Below, piece by piece: positions 25,048-34,221 of a DNA stretch of 64,000 nucleotides. The notes beneath the pieces were generated by a model. That model saw nothing but the letters and a program-made list of their open reading frames with translations. It did not search any database and was not told the DNA's origin. This DNA comes from Streptomyces sp. f51 (GTDB taxonomy: Bacteria > Actinomycetota > Actinomycetes > Streptomycetales > Streptomycetaceae). Position 1 is the first letter of the stretch. Every line of letters begins with the position of its first letter. The stretch spans positions 4,023,001-4,087,000 of the forward strand of contig NZ_CP149798.1 in assembly GCF_037940415.1 (NCBI RefSeq), given 5' to 3'. Position numbers and translations under genes: made by a program.

Positions 25048-25539
25048 TCAGTGACCGCCCTGGTCCTTGAAGCGCTTGTAGGAACGCTCGATCTCGGCCT
25101 CGGCGTCCGCGCGGCCGACCCAGTCGGCGCCCTCGACGGACTTGCCCGGCTCCAGGTCCTTGTAGACCTCGAAGAAGTGCTGGATCTCCAGGCGGTCGAA
25201 CTCCGACACGTGGTGGATGTCGCGCAGGTGCTCCACGCGCGGGTCGTGCGCCGGGACGCACAGCAGCTTGTCGTCGCCGCCGGCCTCGTCCGTCATACGG
25301 AACATGCCGATGGCGCGGCACTGGATGAGGCAGCCCGGGAAGGTCGGCTCGTCCAGGATGACCAGCGCGTCCAGCGGGTCGCCGTCCTCGCCGAGGGTGT
25401 TCTCGACGAAGCCGTAGTCGGCCGGGTAGCTGGTCGAGGTGAAGAGTCGACGGTCCAGACGGATCCGACCGGTCTCGTGGTCCACCTCGTACTTGTTCCG
25501 TGAACCCTTCGGAATCTCGATCGTGACGTCGAACTCCAC
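25048..25539 (-). CDS. ppa: Inorganic pyrophosphatase
   Basis: The 163-residue family I enzyme splits pyrophosphate to two phosphates with Mg. Motifs: EIPKGSRNKYEVDHETGRI, YPADYGFVENTLGEDGDPLDALV with the metal-binding aspartates (GEDGDPLD) and the Lys/Tyr residues, SFDRLEIQHFFEVYKDLE. Start: GTG at 25537-25539 with GGAGGAG six nt upstream; the usual N-terminus MEFDVTIEI matches this start. The ATG 15 nt upstream would put that ribosome site inside the gene. Divergent from dacB; the 85-bp gap must hold both promoters. Confidence 0.95.
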   Translation of the reverse strand: MEFDVTIEIPKGSRNKYEVDHETGRIRLDRRLFTSTSYPADYGFVENTLGEDGDPLDALVILDEPTFPGCLIQCRAIGMFRMTDEAGGDDKLLCVPAHDPRVEHLRDIHHVSEFDRLEIQHFFEVYKDLEPGKSVEGADWVGRADAEAEIERSYKRFKDQGGH

Positions 25540-25624
25540 CGGTGGCTCCTCCATGATCAGCACATAGTTCTGGTGATTAAGTGTCCCTCACGCAGGTGGG
25601 TGATCGCGAAAGGGGCTGGTGGTC

Positions 25625-27175
25625 GTGCCAGAGCTGAGGGCTTGGCGGGCCGCGAGACCGCATGTGGTGCGGGTCGCGCGGACGGTGAAACCGCATGTGA
25701 CGCGGATCACCCGGGCCGTGCGGCCGCGTGCCGTGCGGTTGACGACGTCGCAGCTCACAGCCGTTGCCGCCACCGTCGGCCTGGCACTCGCGGCCGGGGC
25801 GGCGACCGTGGCCGGTCCCTGGGACTCCACCGGTCAGCGTACGGCCGAGCGGGACTGGGCCGCATCGCGGACGACCGAGGGTGGCACACATCACGCACGT
25901 ACGTCCGATGCGCACCGAACGTCACCCCGGCCCGCCCCCAGCGCCGACTCCGTGCTCTCCGGGCTCGGCGGACCGGCGAGCGCCGCGCCCGCGCCGGCCG
26001 GCAAGGCCCTCGTGGACGTCCTCGACCCGCTGCTGGCCAACCCGGTCCTCGGCTCGGTGCGCACCGCCGTCGTGGTCGACGTGGCCACCGGCAAGCGCCT
26101 CTACGGCAAGGGCGCCGACCAGGTCCAGACCCCGGCGTCCACCACGAAGATCGCCACTGCCGTCGCCGCCCTCGCCGCGCTGGGTCCCGACCACCGCATC
26201 CGGACGCGTACGGTCCTGGAGCCCGACACCAAGGAGGTCGTGCTCGTCGGCGGCGGCGACCCGACACTGACCGCCCGCAAGCCCGCGGACGGCTGGGCCG
26301 ACCTGGAAACGCTCGCCGAGCGGACGGCCGCCGCGCTGAAGGCCCGTCACATGGACCACGTGACGCTCTCCTACGACACCTCGCTCTACTCCGGCCCCGA
26401 CCTTCACCCCATCGGGGTCAACGAGAACATCGCGAAGGTCACCCCCCTGATGGCCGACGAGGGCCGCCTGGACCGCTCCACCAGCGGGCCCGCCGGGCGG
26501 GCCGCCGACCCGGCGGCGGACGCGGCACGGAAGTTCGCCGACCTGCTCCACCGGCACGGCGTCACCGCCACGGCACCCGGCCCCTCCAAGGCGACGAACC
26601 GCTCCCAGGACCTCGCCTCCGTCTCCTCGCCGCCGCTGTCCGCCCTGGTCGAGCGGATGCTGACCAACAGTGACAACGACATCGCCGAGGCCCTGGCCCG
26701 CCAGGTCGCCCTCGCCGCGGGCCAGGAACCCAGCTTCGACGGCGACGCGAAGGCGATCCGCGCCGAACTGGACAAGCTCGGACTCCCGCTGACCGGGGCG
26801 CGGTTCGCGGACGGCAGCGGCCTGAACCGTGCCGACAAGGTGTCCGCCGACCTGCTCACCGCCCTGCTGGCCAAGGCCGGGGACCCGGCCCACCCCGAAC
26901 TCCGCGCGGTCCTCACCGGGCTGCCCGTCGCCGGCTTCACCGGCACGCTCAGCACCCGCTACACCGACGCTCCCACCGCCACCGGGGTCGTCCGCGCCAA
27001 GACGGGCACCCTGACCGGGGTCAACACCCTCGCCGGGACCGTCGTCGACAAGGACGGCCGCCTGCTGGCCTTCGCCTTCCTGACCTCCGACGCCGCCAGC
27101 CCCCCGAACCCCCTTGAGGCCCGTGCGGCCCTGGACCACACGGCGACCGCACTGGTGGCGTGCGGCTGCCGGTAG
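25625..27175 (+). CDS. dacB: D-alanyl-D-alanine carboxypeptidase/endopeptidase (PBP4, class C)
   Basis: The 516-residue penicillin-binding protein hydrolyses the terminal D-Ala or the peptide cross-links of peptidoglycan outside the membrane. A basic head with VAATVGLALAAGAATVAG as signal anchor (residues 42-60) precedes a Ser/Ala linker. Active-site Ser172 is in STTK, SxN is SDN in TNSDNDIAEAL, and KTG is AKTGTLTG. GTG 25625 is 9 nt after AAGGGG; GTG 25619 is only 3 nt after. This is the first gene of a run through ftsH and folE on the plus strand, the usual order in Streptomyces. Confidence 0.9.
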   Translation: MPELRAWRAARPHVVRVARTVKPHVTRITRAVRPRAVRLTTSQLTAVAATVGLALAAGAATVAGPWDSTGQRTAERDWAASRTTEGGTHHARTSDAHRTSPRPAPSADSVLSGLGGPASAAPAPAGKALVDVLDPLLANPVLGSVRTAVVVDVATGKRLYGKGADQVQTPASTTKIATAVAALAALGPDHRIRTRTVLEPDTKEVVLVGGGDPTLTARKPADGWADLETLAERTAAALKARHMDHVTLSYDTSLYSGPDLHPIGVNENIAKVTPLMADEGRLDRSTSGPAGRAADPAADAARKFADLLHRHGVTATAPGPSKATNRSQDLASVSSPPLSALVERMLTNSDNDIAEALARQVALAAGQEPSFDGDAKAIRAELDKLGLPLTGARFADGSGLNRADKVSADLLTALLAKAGDPAHPELRAVLTGLPVAGFTGTLSTRYTDAPTATGVVRAKTGTLTGVNTLAGTVVDKDGRLLAFAFLTSDAASPPNPLEARAALDHTATALVACGCR

Positions 27176-27375
27176 ACGGCGCCGTGCGCCCCGTGCGTGC
27201 TGTTCGGCGGGAGGGCGGCCTCGCTCGTCCGCGGCCGCGCCCGGGGCGGAGGAGCCGGCCCGCGTCGGGCTCCCTCCCGACCCGCGCGAACCACGGGCAT
27301 CACCCGCCCCCGGACGGGCGCGCGGACGGCGTCGGACCCTAACCGCAGCCGCACCCGCTCACGTACGGTTGACGC

Positions 27376-28524
27376 ATGACGAGCATCGGTGGTGCTGCAT
27401 CTACTGGGATGGTCGACTGGAATCTCGCGGTGGCGACCGCGACCCGGCTCGTACGACCGGGCCCCGAGGTGAGCCGCGACGAGGCACGGGCCATCGTGGC
27501 CGAGCTGCGCCGGCACGCGAAGGCATCGGAGGAGCACGTGCGGGGCTTCACCCGCATGGGTGACGACGTCCTCCACGACACCCCCGTCCTCGTCGTCGAC
27601 CGCCCCGGCTGGGTCCGGGCGAACGTCGCCGGGTTCCGGGAGATCCTCAAGCCCCTTCTGGACAAGATGCAGGAACGGCGCGGGAGCACACCGGGCGGAG
27701 CCGTCCTCGGTGCCGTCGGCGGCAAGGTCACCGGTGTCGAACTGGGCATGCTGCTGTCGTTCCTGTCGTCACGGGTCCTCGGGCAGTACGAGACGTTCGC
27801 TCCCGCGACCCGGGACCTGCCCGCGGGCGCGCCCACCCCTTCCGGCAGCGGCGGCGGCAGGCTCCTGCTCGTCGCCCCGAACATCGTGCACGTGGAGCGC
27901 GAACTCGACGTCCAGCCCCACGACTTCCGACTGTGGGTGTGCCTGCACGAGGAGACCCACCGCACGCAGTTCTCGGCCGTGCCCTGGCTGCGCGACCACC
28001 TGGAGGGCGAAATCCAGTCGTTCTTGGGGGAGACGGAGGTCGACCCCATGACCGTCCTGGAACGTGTCAGGGAGGCCGCGCAGTCGCTCGCCGGCTCGCG
28101 CCCCGACACCGAGGAGGACGACGGCGGACGTTCCCTCGTGGAAATCGTGCAGACGCCCGCCCAGCGCGAGATCCTCGGCCGGCTCACCGCCGTGATGTCC
28201 CTCCTGGAGGGACACGCCGACTTCGTGATGGACGGCGTCGGCCCCGCCGTGGTCCCCTCCGTCGCCGAGATCCGCGAGAAGTTCCAGCAGCGCCGCGCCA
28301 AGGGCGCCTCCCGTCTCGACATGGCCCTGCGCAAGCTGCTCGGCCTGGACGCCAAGCTCAGGCAGTACCGCGACGGCGAACGGTTCGTGAGGGCGGTCGT
28401 CGACGAGGTCGGCATGGACGGCTTCAACCGCGTGTGGACCTCCCCGAACACGCTCCCGACCAAGGCGGAGATCGCCAAACCGGCGGACTGGGTCGCGCGG
28501 GTGCACCGCAAGGCGGAGTCGTGA
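27376..28524 (+). CDS. Zinc-dependent metalloprotease (DUF2342 family)
   Basis: The 382-residue protein has the gluzincin-like motif HEETH at residues 191-195 in LHEETHRTQF and a distal GHADFVMD with a likely third ligand. DUF2342 members, annotated as F420-biosynthesis associated, are widespread in actinobacteria beside tilS-hpt-ftsH; substrate unknown. It is a soluble cytoplasmic protein as far as I can see. ATG 27376 follows TACGGT by 6 nt, so it may be leaderless. No ribosome site. The 200-bp gap before it holds no gene. Confidence 0.83.
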   Translation: MTSIGGAASTGMVDWNLAVATATRLVRPGPEVSRDEARAIVAELRRHAKASEEHVRGFTRMGDDVLHDTPVLVVDRPGWVRANVAGFREILKPLLDKMQERRGSTPGGAVLGAVGGKVTGVELGMLLSFLSSRVLGQYETFAPATRDLPAGAPTPSGSGGGRLLLVAPNIVHVERELDVQPHDFRLWVCLHEETHRTQFSAVPWLRDHLEGEIQSFLGETEVDPMTVLERVREAAQSLAGSRPDTEEDDGGRSLVEIVQTPAQREILGRLTAVMSLLEGHADFVMDGVGPAVVPSVAEIREKFQQRRAKGASRLDMALRKLLGLDAKLRQYRDGERFVRAVVDEVGMDGFNRVWTSPNTLPTKAEIAKPADWVARVHRKAES

Positions 28525-28642
28525 ACCCTACGGGACGGTCGTGAAACGAATCCGGCCGATGGCAGGCAAACGCTTCTGCTGTCACCCGTCCGAGGGACCG
28601 TGGAGCATGGGTAGGCGTGCAATGCTCGGGGAACGCCCCGGT

Positions 28643-28674
28643 TCTGTCACCATCTACACACTCTGAGTGACAGA
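28643..28674. promoter_or_regulatory. TCTGTCAC...GTGACAGA inverted repeat before tilS
   Basis: Eight-base arms are separated by 16 nt in the 193-bp gap between the protease and tilS genes. May be a regulator site or a leader hairpin; I cannot assign a protein. Confidence 0.4.
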
Positions 28675-28717
28675 TCCCCGGGCTAACCCCCCGAAAACTT
28701 CATGAAGGGAACCGGAC

Positions 28718-29881
28718 ATGGGTCCCCATCCTGCGGTCGCGGCGATACGCCTGGCGGTCCGCCGCGTACTCCACGACATCCTGACCGAGCAACCGCCCAC
28801 CCACGACACCCGGCGCCCGCCCGCACGCGGTGCCGCGCGCCCCTGCGCGCCCGACGCGGAACGCGTCCCCGCCCCCGGAACGCGCCGCAGCCTCACCGCG
28901 TCCGCGCGCCTCCCGCACGACCAGACCTCCGCGAGCTCCCGGCCCCTGCCGGGCGAGGGCGTCCCCCCGGCGCCGCTCGTGCTCGTCGCGTGCTCCGGCG
29001 GCGCCGACTCCATGGCGCTCGCCTCGGCCCTCGCCTTCGAAGCCCCGAAACTCGGCATCCGCGCCGGCGGCATCACCGTCGACCACGGACTCCAGCCGGG
29101 CTCCGAGCTGCGCGCCGACGAAGTCGTGCTGCGCCTCGGCGAACTCGGGCTCGACCCCGCCGAGTCGATCGCCGTCACCGTCGGCCGCGACGGAGGCCCC
29201 GAGGCCGCCGCCCGCGACGCCCGGTACGCCGCCCTCGACTCCGCCGCCGAGCGCCACGGCGCCACGGCGATCCTCCTCGGCCACACCCGCGACGACCAGG
29301 CCGAGACCGTCCTGCTCGGTCTCGCGCGCGGCTCCGGCATCCGCTCCCTGTCCGGAATGGCCGCGGTCTCGGGGGCCGACGGCCGCTACCGACGCCCCTT
29401 CCTGCACCTGGACCGGCAGACCGCCCGCAAGGCGTGCATGGTCCAGTCGCTGCCCGTCTGGGACGACCCGCACAACGCCGATCCGGCCTACACCCGCTCC
29501 CGGCTCCGCCACGAGGGTCTGCCCGCCCTCGAGAAGGCCCTGGGCAAAGGAGTCGTCGAGGCTCTCGCCCGTACGGCCCAGCTCTCCCGGGACGATGCCG
29601 ACGCGCTCGACGCGTGGGCCAGCCAGGCGGAGGCGTCCGTACGCGACGCGGCCGGGCTCCTCGAATGCGCGAAGCTCTACGCCCTGCCGCCCGCCGTACG
29701 CCGCCGGATCCTGCGCCGCGCGGCCATCGAGGCGGGCGCTCCGGCCGGTTCGCTGTTCGCCCGGCACATCGAGGAGATCGACCGGCTGATCACCGGATGG
29801 CGCGGTCAGGGGGCCATCAATCTCCCGGGCAAAGTCGTCGCCCAGCGCCAGGGTGGCAGACTGGTGATTCGGCAAGGCTGA
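28718..29881 (+). CDS. tilS: tRNA(Ile)-lysidine synthase
   Basis: The 387-residue N-type ATP pyrophosphatase adds lysine to C34 of the CAU tRNA-Ile to make it read AUA. The P-loop SGGADS (LVACSGGADSMALAS) sits near residue 95, followed by GITVDHGLQPGS and LGHTRDDQAETVLLGLARG. The segment between residues 24 and 85 is Arg/Pro/Ala-rich and looks like an insert. The C-terminal tRNA-binding domain has the RRRILRRAAIEAG motif. ATG 28718 follows GAAGGGA by about 9 nt. Upstream region includes an inverted repeat. Confidence 0.9.
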   Translation: MGPHPAVAAIRLAVRRVLHDILTEQPPTHDTRRPPARGAARPCAPDAERVPAPGTRRSLTASARLPHDQTSASSRPLPGEGVPPAPLVLVACSGGADSMALASALAFEAPKLGIRAGGITVDHGLQPGSELRADEVVLRLGELGLDPAESIAVTVGRDGGPEAAARDARYAALDSAAERHGATAILLGHTRDDQAETVLLGLARGSGIRSLSGMAAVSGADGRYRRPFLHLDRQTARKACMVQSLPVWDDPHNADPAYTRSRLRHEGLPALEKALGKGVVEALARTAQLSRDDADALDAWASQAEASVRDAAGLLECAKLYALPPAVRRRILRRAAIEAGAPAGSLFARHIEEIDRLITGWRGQGAINLPGKVVAQRQGGRLVIRQG

Positions 29882-30046
29882 AACCGGACCCTGCACCGGG
29901 GCCGCTCACGCGGCTCCCCGGGACCCCTTCACTCGGGTCACGGGCGGTCCGAACGGCCGCGCGGGTGACCCGAAGGGGACCACCGCCGGTTACACGGCGC
30001 CCTGTAGGTGACGAGCCCAAAAAAGTGGGACGGACGACCGAAAGTG

Positions 30047-30607
30047 ATGCGGGTGGACGCGAAAGACATGGGCACCGACCTCAAGTCGGTGCTCATCACC
30101 AAGGAAGAGATCGACGCGAAGCTGGCTGAGCTGGCCGCGAAGATCGACGCGGAGTACGCGGGCAAGGACCTGCTGATCGTCGGAGTGCTCAAGGGTGCCG
30201 TGATGGTCATGGCGGACCTCGCGCGTGCGCTGTCCACCCCCGTCACCATGGACTGGATGGCCGTGTCGTCGTACGGCGCGGGCACCCAGTCCTCCGGCGT
30301 GGTGCGGATCCTCAAGGACCTCGACACCGACATCAAGGGCAAGCACGTCCTGATCGTCGAGGACATCATCGACTCCGGGCTGACCCTGTCCTGGCTGATC
30401 TCCAACCTCGGCTCGCGCGAGCCCGCCACGCTCAAGGTGTGCACGCTGCTGCGCAAGCCTGACGCGGCCAAGGTCGCGATCGACGTGGAGTGGGTCGGCT
30501 TCGACATCCCGAACGAGTTCGTCATCGGGTACGGCCTGGACTATGCCGAGAAGTACCGCAACCTCCCGTTCGTCGGTACGCTCGCGCCTCACGTCTACGG
30601 CGGCTGA
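30047..30607 (+). CDS. hpt: Hypoxanthine phosphoribosyltransferase
   Basis: The 186-residue enzyme makes IMP and GMP from the free purine and PRPP. Motif VEDIIDSGLTLSW is the PRPP-binding signature (VLIVEDIIDSGLTL), LKGAVMVMADLARAL and DFVWVGFDIPNEFVIGYGLDYAEKYR-type end (here WVGFDIPNEFVIGYGLDYAEKYR) complete the type I PRTase. ATG 30047 gives the length I recall for Streptomyces Hpt and follows GGGACGGA; GTG 30008 is the longer choice. Between tilS and ftsH, as in most actinobacteria. Confidence 0.92.
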   Translation: MRVDAKDMGTDLKSVLITKEEIDAKLAELAAKIDAEYAGKDLLIVGVLKGAVMVMADLARALSTPVTMDWMAVSSYGAGTQSSGVVRILKDLDTDIKGKHVLIVEDIIDSGLTLSWLISNLGSREPATLKVCTLLRKPDAAKVAIDVEWVGFDIPNEFVIGYGLDYAEKYRNLPFVGTLAPHVYGG

Positions 30608-30807
30608 GCCCCCTCTTCCTGAGGGCGGCTCAGTCCTTGTAGGACGGATCGGGAACCCCAGCGGGTTTCGCGCCGTTGGAGCATGCGTGGACGGGATTGA
30701 CAGCAGTCCCCTGCGGCTTCGGGTGACAATGCTGGGGTACCGTCCGAAGAACAGTCTTTATCAAACTCACTATGGCAGGAGGGACGGGGCGGCACCGCTC
30801 CGTATGG

Positions 30808-32835
30808 ATGGACGTGAAGCGATACTTCCGTGGGCCGGTCATGTGGATCGTGCTGGCCGTCCTTGCCGTGGTCGTGTTGATGCAGGTCGTCGGTTCGTCC
30901 GGCGGCTACAAGACGGTGGACACCGGCCAGGTCGTCCAGGCGATCAATGACAACAAGGTCCAGTCAGCCAAGATCACCACTGGCGACGAGCAGATCATCA
31001 AGGCCTCGCTGAAGGACGGCGAGAAGGTTGACGGCAGCTCGAAGATCCAGGCGAGCTACATCGGCGACCAGGGCGTGGCCCTGGCCAACACGCTCCAGGA
31101 CAAGTACCAGAACAAGCAGATCCCGGACGGGTACACCGTCTCGCCGTCCAAGCAGAACCCCTTCGTGGGCATCCTGCTGTCTCTGCTTCCCTTCGTCCTC
31201 ATCGTCGTCGTCTTCCTGTTCCTGATGAACCAGATGCAGGGCGGCGGCTCCCGGGTCATGAACTTCGGGAAGTCCAAGGCGAAGCTCATCACCAAGGACA
31301 CCCCGAAGACGACCTTCTCGGACGTCGCAGGTTCGGACGAGGCGGTCGAGGAGCTCCAGGAGATCAAGGAGTTCCTCCAGGAGCCGGCGAAGTTCCAGGC
31401 GGTCGGCGCGAAGATCCCCAAGGGTGTCCTGCTGTACGGGCCTCCCGGTACGGGCAAGACGCTCCTCGCGCGCGCCGTCGCGGGCGAGGCAGGCGTTCCC
31501 TTCTACTCGATCTCCGGTTCCGACTTCGTCGAGATGTTCGTCGGTGTCGGTGCCTCCCGAGTCCGTGACCTGTTCGAGCAGGCCAAGGCGAACGCCCCGG
31601 CGATCGTCTTCGTCGACGAGATCGACGCGGTCGGCCGCCATCGCGGCGCCGGCCTCGGCGGCGGTCACGACGAGCGCGAGCAGACCCTCAACCAGCTGCT
31701 CGTCGAGATGGACGGCTTCGACGTGAAGGGCGGCGTCATCCTGATCGCCGCCACGAACCGGCCCGACATCCTCGACCCGGCCCTCCTGCGCCCCGGCCGC
31801 TTCGACCGCCAGATCGCGGTCGACCGCCCGGACATGCAGGGCCGTCTGGAGATCCTCAAGGTTCACCAGAAGGGCAAGCCGGTCGCTCCGGACGTGGACC
31901 TGTCCGCGGTGGCACGCCGGACCCCCGGCTTCACCGGCGCCGACCTGGCGAACGTGCTGAACGAAGCGGCGCTGCTCACCGCGCGCAGCAACCAGAAGCT
32001 GATCGACAACAGCATGCTGGACGAGGCGATCGACCGTGTGGTCGCGGGCCCGCAGAAGCGGACCCGGATCATGTCGGACAAGGAGAAGAAGATCACCGCG
32101 TACCACGAGGGCGGACACGCCCTGGTCGCGGCGGCTTCCCCCAACTCCGACCCGGTGCACAAGATCACGATCCTCTCGCGTGGCCGTGCCCTCGGCTACA
32201 CGATGGTCCTGCCGGACGAGGACAAGTACTCCACCACGCGCAACGAGATGCTGGACCAGCTCGCGTACATGCTGGGCGGCCGCGCGGCCGAGGAGCTCGT
32301 CTTCCACGACCCGACCACCGGCGCCGCGAACGACATCGAGAAGGCCACGGCCACCGCTCGCGCGATGGTCACGCAGTACGGCATGACCGAGCGTCTCGGC
32401 GCGATCAAGTTCGGCGGCGACAACACCGAGCCCTTCCTGGGCCGGGAGATGTCGCACCCGCGCGACTACTCGGAAGAGGTTGCCGCGCTCGTCGACGAAG
32501 AGGTCAAGAAGCTCATCGAGAACGCGCACAACGAGGCCTGGGAGATCCTGGTCGAGAACCGCGACGTCCTCGATCAGCTGGTCCTCCAGCTGCTGGAGAA
32601 GGAGACGCTGAGCAAGGAGCAGATCGCAGAGGTCTTCGCTCCGATCGTGAAGCGTCCGGCCCGCCCCGCGTGGACCGGCTCCTCCCGCCGCACCCCGTCC
32701 ACCCGCCCGCCGGTGCTCTCCCCCAAGGAGCTGTCGCTGACGAACGGGGCGAACGGATCGACGGCTTCCATCGCCACCGCGACGGAGTCCGTCCCGGCCA
32801 CGGAGACGGCTCCGGAGGACCGCACCGACAGCTGA
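30808..32835 (+). CDS. ftsH: ATP-dependent zinc metalloprotease FtsH
   Basis: The 675-residue protease degrades misfolded membrane proteins and some regulators. Two helices (residues 10-30 and about 125-145) flank the periplasmic domain. AAA domain: Walker A GPPGTGKT with Lys217, Walker B VFVDEIDAVG, SRH ATNRPDILDPALLRPGRFDR. The zinc site is HEGGH at residues 433-437. The tail after residue 620 is Pro/Ser/Thr-rich, as in Streptomyces relatives. ATG 30808 starts MDVKRYFRGP, conserved in the family; ATG 30772 adds 12 residues. Neither has a good ribosome site. A strong terminator follows. Confidence 0.95.
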   Translation: MDVKRYFRGPVMWIVLAVLAVVVLMQVVGSSGGYKTVDTGQVVQAINDNKVQSAKITTGDEQIIKASLKDGEKVDGSSKIQASYIGDQGVALANTLQDKYQNKQIPDGYTVSPSKQNPFVGILLSLLPFVLIVVVFLFLMNQMQGGGSRVMNFGKSKAKLITKDTPKTTFSDVAGSDEAVEELQEIKEFLQEPAKFQAVGAKIPKGVLLYGPPGTGKTLLARAVAGEAGVPFYSISGSDFVEMFVGVGASRVRDLFEQAKANAPAIVFVDEIDAVGRHRGAGLGGGHDEREQTLNQLLVEMDGFDVKGGVILIAATNRPDILDPALLRPGRFDRQIAVDRPDMQGRLEILKVHQKGKPVAPDVDLSAVARRTPGFTGADLANVLNEAALLTARSNQKLIDNSMLDEAIDRVVAGPQKRTRIMSDKEKKITAYHEGGHALVAAASPNSDPVHKITILSRGRALGYTMVLPDEDKYSTTRNEMLDQLAYMLGGRAAEELVFHDPTTGAANDIEKATATARAMVTQYGMTERLGAIKFGGDNTEPFLGREMSHPRDYSEEVAALVDEEVKKLIENAHNEAWEILVENRDVLDQLVLQLLEKETLSKEQIAEVFAPIVKRPARPAWTGSSRRTPSTRPPVLSPKELSLTNGANGSTASIATATESVPATETAPEDRTDS

Positions 32836-32877
32836 GTCCGCTCGGCTCCGGGCGGCCTCACCAGGCCCGGAATGGAT

Positions 32878-32919
32878 GCCGCGCCCCCCAGGTTCTAGCC
32901 TGGGGGGCGCGGCGTTTTC
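32878..32919 (+). terminator. Rho-independent terminator after ftsH
   Basis: A 15-bp stem (32878-32892 with 32899-32913), 6-nt loop TTCTAG, then GTTTTC. It ends ftsH and precedes folE by 60 bp. Confidence 0.9.
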
Positions 32920-32980
32920 GTGTGCCCGCACCTTTTGGACGCGTCGAGGCACGCGCAGGATCCACAGGAACGAGGACCAG

Positions 32981-33586
32981 ATGACCGACCCCGTGACGCT
33001 GGACGGCGAGGCCGCGATCGGCGAGTTCGACGAGAAGCGTGCCGAGAACGCCGTACGAGAGCTCCTGATCGCGGTCGGCGAGGACCCGGACCGCGAGGGC
33101 CTGCGAGAGACCCCGGCCCGCGTCGCGAGGGCGTACAAGGAGATATTCGCGGGCCTGCTCCAGCAGCCGGAGGACGTGCTGACGACGACGTTCGACCTGG
33201 GCCACGACGAGATGGTGCTGGTGAAGGACATCGAGGTGTTCAGTACCTGTGAACATCATCTGGTCCCGTTCAGGGGTGTCGCGCACGTCGGCTACATCCC
33301 GTCCACCAGCGGCAAGATCACCGGCCTGTCCAAGCTGGCCCGCCTGGTCGACGTCTACGCCCGGCGTCCCCAGGTCCAGGAGCGGCTGACGACCCAGATC
33401 GCCGATTCCCTGATGGAGATCCTGGAGCCGCGCGGTGTGATCGTGGTCGTCGAGTGCGAGCACATGTGCATGTCCATGCGCGGTATCCGCAAGCCCGGCG
33501 CCAAGACCATCACCTCGGCGGTGCGCGGACAGCTGCGGGACGCGGCGACCCGCAACGAGGCGATGAGCCTCATCATGGCGCGCTAG
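32981..33586 (+). CDS. folE: GTP cyclohydrolase I
   Basis: The 201-residue enzyme turns GTP into dihydroneopterin triphosphate, the first step of folate synthesis. Signatures: REGLRETPARVARAY, EVFSTCEHHLVPFRGVAHVGYIP (zinc Cys/His) and ECEHMCMSMRG. ATG 32981 has GAGG 5 nt upstream. It lies between ftsH and the minus-strand folP-folB-folK group, which supply the next pathway steps. Transcribed alone, since a terminator sits upstream. Confidence 0.95.
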   Translation: MTDPVTLDGEAAIGEFDEKRAENAVRELLIAVGEDPDREGLRETPARVARAYKEIFAGLLQQPEDVLTTTFDLGHDEMVLVKDIEVFSTCEHHLVPFRGVAHVGYIPSTSGKITGLSKLARLVDVYARRPQVQERLTTQIADSLMEILEPRGVIVVVECEHMCMSMRGIRKPGAKTITSAVRGQLRDAATRNEAMSLIMAR

Positions 33587-33625
33587 GCCCCGCGGCCGCA
33601 CCCGGACCGGTCCGGAACGACGAAC

Positions 33626-33661
33626 GGCCTTCCCCGGGGGACTCGGTGCCCCGGGGCCGGG
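33626..33661. terminator. GC-rich hairpin between folE and DUF3180
   Basis: CCCCGGGG-type arms (about 33628-33636 and 33650-33657) form an imperfect stem in the 75-bp gap of the convergent genes; it could stop both transcripts. Confidence 0.5.
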
Positions 33662-34150
33662 CTATGCCACCGGCGCCGTTCCGGTGTGGTGTTCGTCGTC
33701 GTCGTCCGGGAGCTTGCAGACGCGTTCCAGGAAGAAGGCGGCCGCTATCACGCCGATTCCGGCGATGACGGAGAGGCCGGCGTAGATGGCCTGGTCGCGG
33801 ATGGCGGGGACCTCCAGGGATTCCAGGAGGAACACGCCGGTGCCGCCGTACATGCCCGCCACCAGGGCGGCCACCAGGGCGCTCGCCTGGCCGAAGACGA
33901 CCGCGCGGGCGGCCATCAGCGGATCGACGCCCTTGGCACCGGGGCGGCGCTCGCGCTGGGCCTTGAGGCGGGCGCGCAGCGACAGGGCCGTCGCGAGGAG
34001 GACGATCGCGATCAGGGCGAGGACGATGGGCGCGGCGAGGGGGACCCGGGGCAGTGTGCCCACCGCGTTCCACAGGCGGGCGCCCGCCCAGGACAGCACT
34101 CCGGCCACCACGAACACGGCAGCCAGTGTCCTGATCCGCAGCTGTTTCAC
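33662..34150 (-). CDS. DUF3180 membrane protein
   Basis: The 162-residue protein has four hydrophobic segments (LAAVFVVAGVLSWAGARLW; VPLAAPIVLALIAIVLLATAL; ASALVAALVAGMYGGTGVF; AIYAGLSVIAGIGVIAAAFF), with a basic loop between segments 2 and 3 and an acidic C-terminal tail ending in DDDDEHH. It matches DUF3180, a family found downstream of folK in actinobacteria. No reaction known. GTG 34150 has no strong ribosome site. The last gene of the folate group; spacing to folK is 71 bp. Confidence 0.85.
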   Translation of the reverse strand: MKQLRIRTLAAVFVVAGVLSWAGARLWNAVGTLPRVPLAAPIVLALIAIVLLATALSLRARLKAQRERRPGAKGVDPLMAARAVVFGQASALVAALVAGMYGGTGVFLLESLEVPAIRDQAIYAGLSVIAGIGVIAAAFFLERVCKLPDDDDEHHTGTAPVA

Positions 34151-34221
34151 GTTGCCCCTTCGGTAGCCCGCGTAGGGCCGGCCCGTGGCGGGCCGGCCTG
34201 TGGTCGTCTTGACCTTAACGA

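Noticed and set aside
30695..30771. TTGACA and GACAAT as an ftsH promoter
   Set aside because: They are 22 bp apart and no alternative -10 is placed well, so I do not assign it.
30964..33231. A 755-codon open frame antisense to ftsH and folE
   Set aside because: Same shadow effect; no ribosome site and no family signature, and both sense genes are certain.
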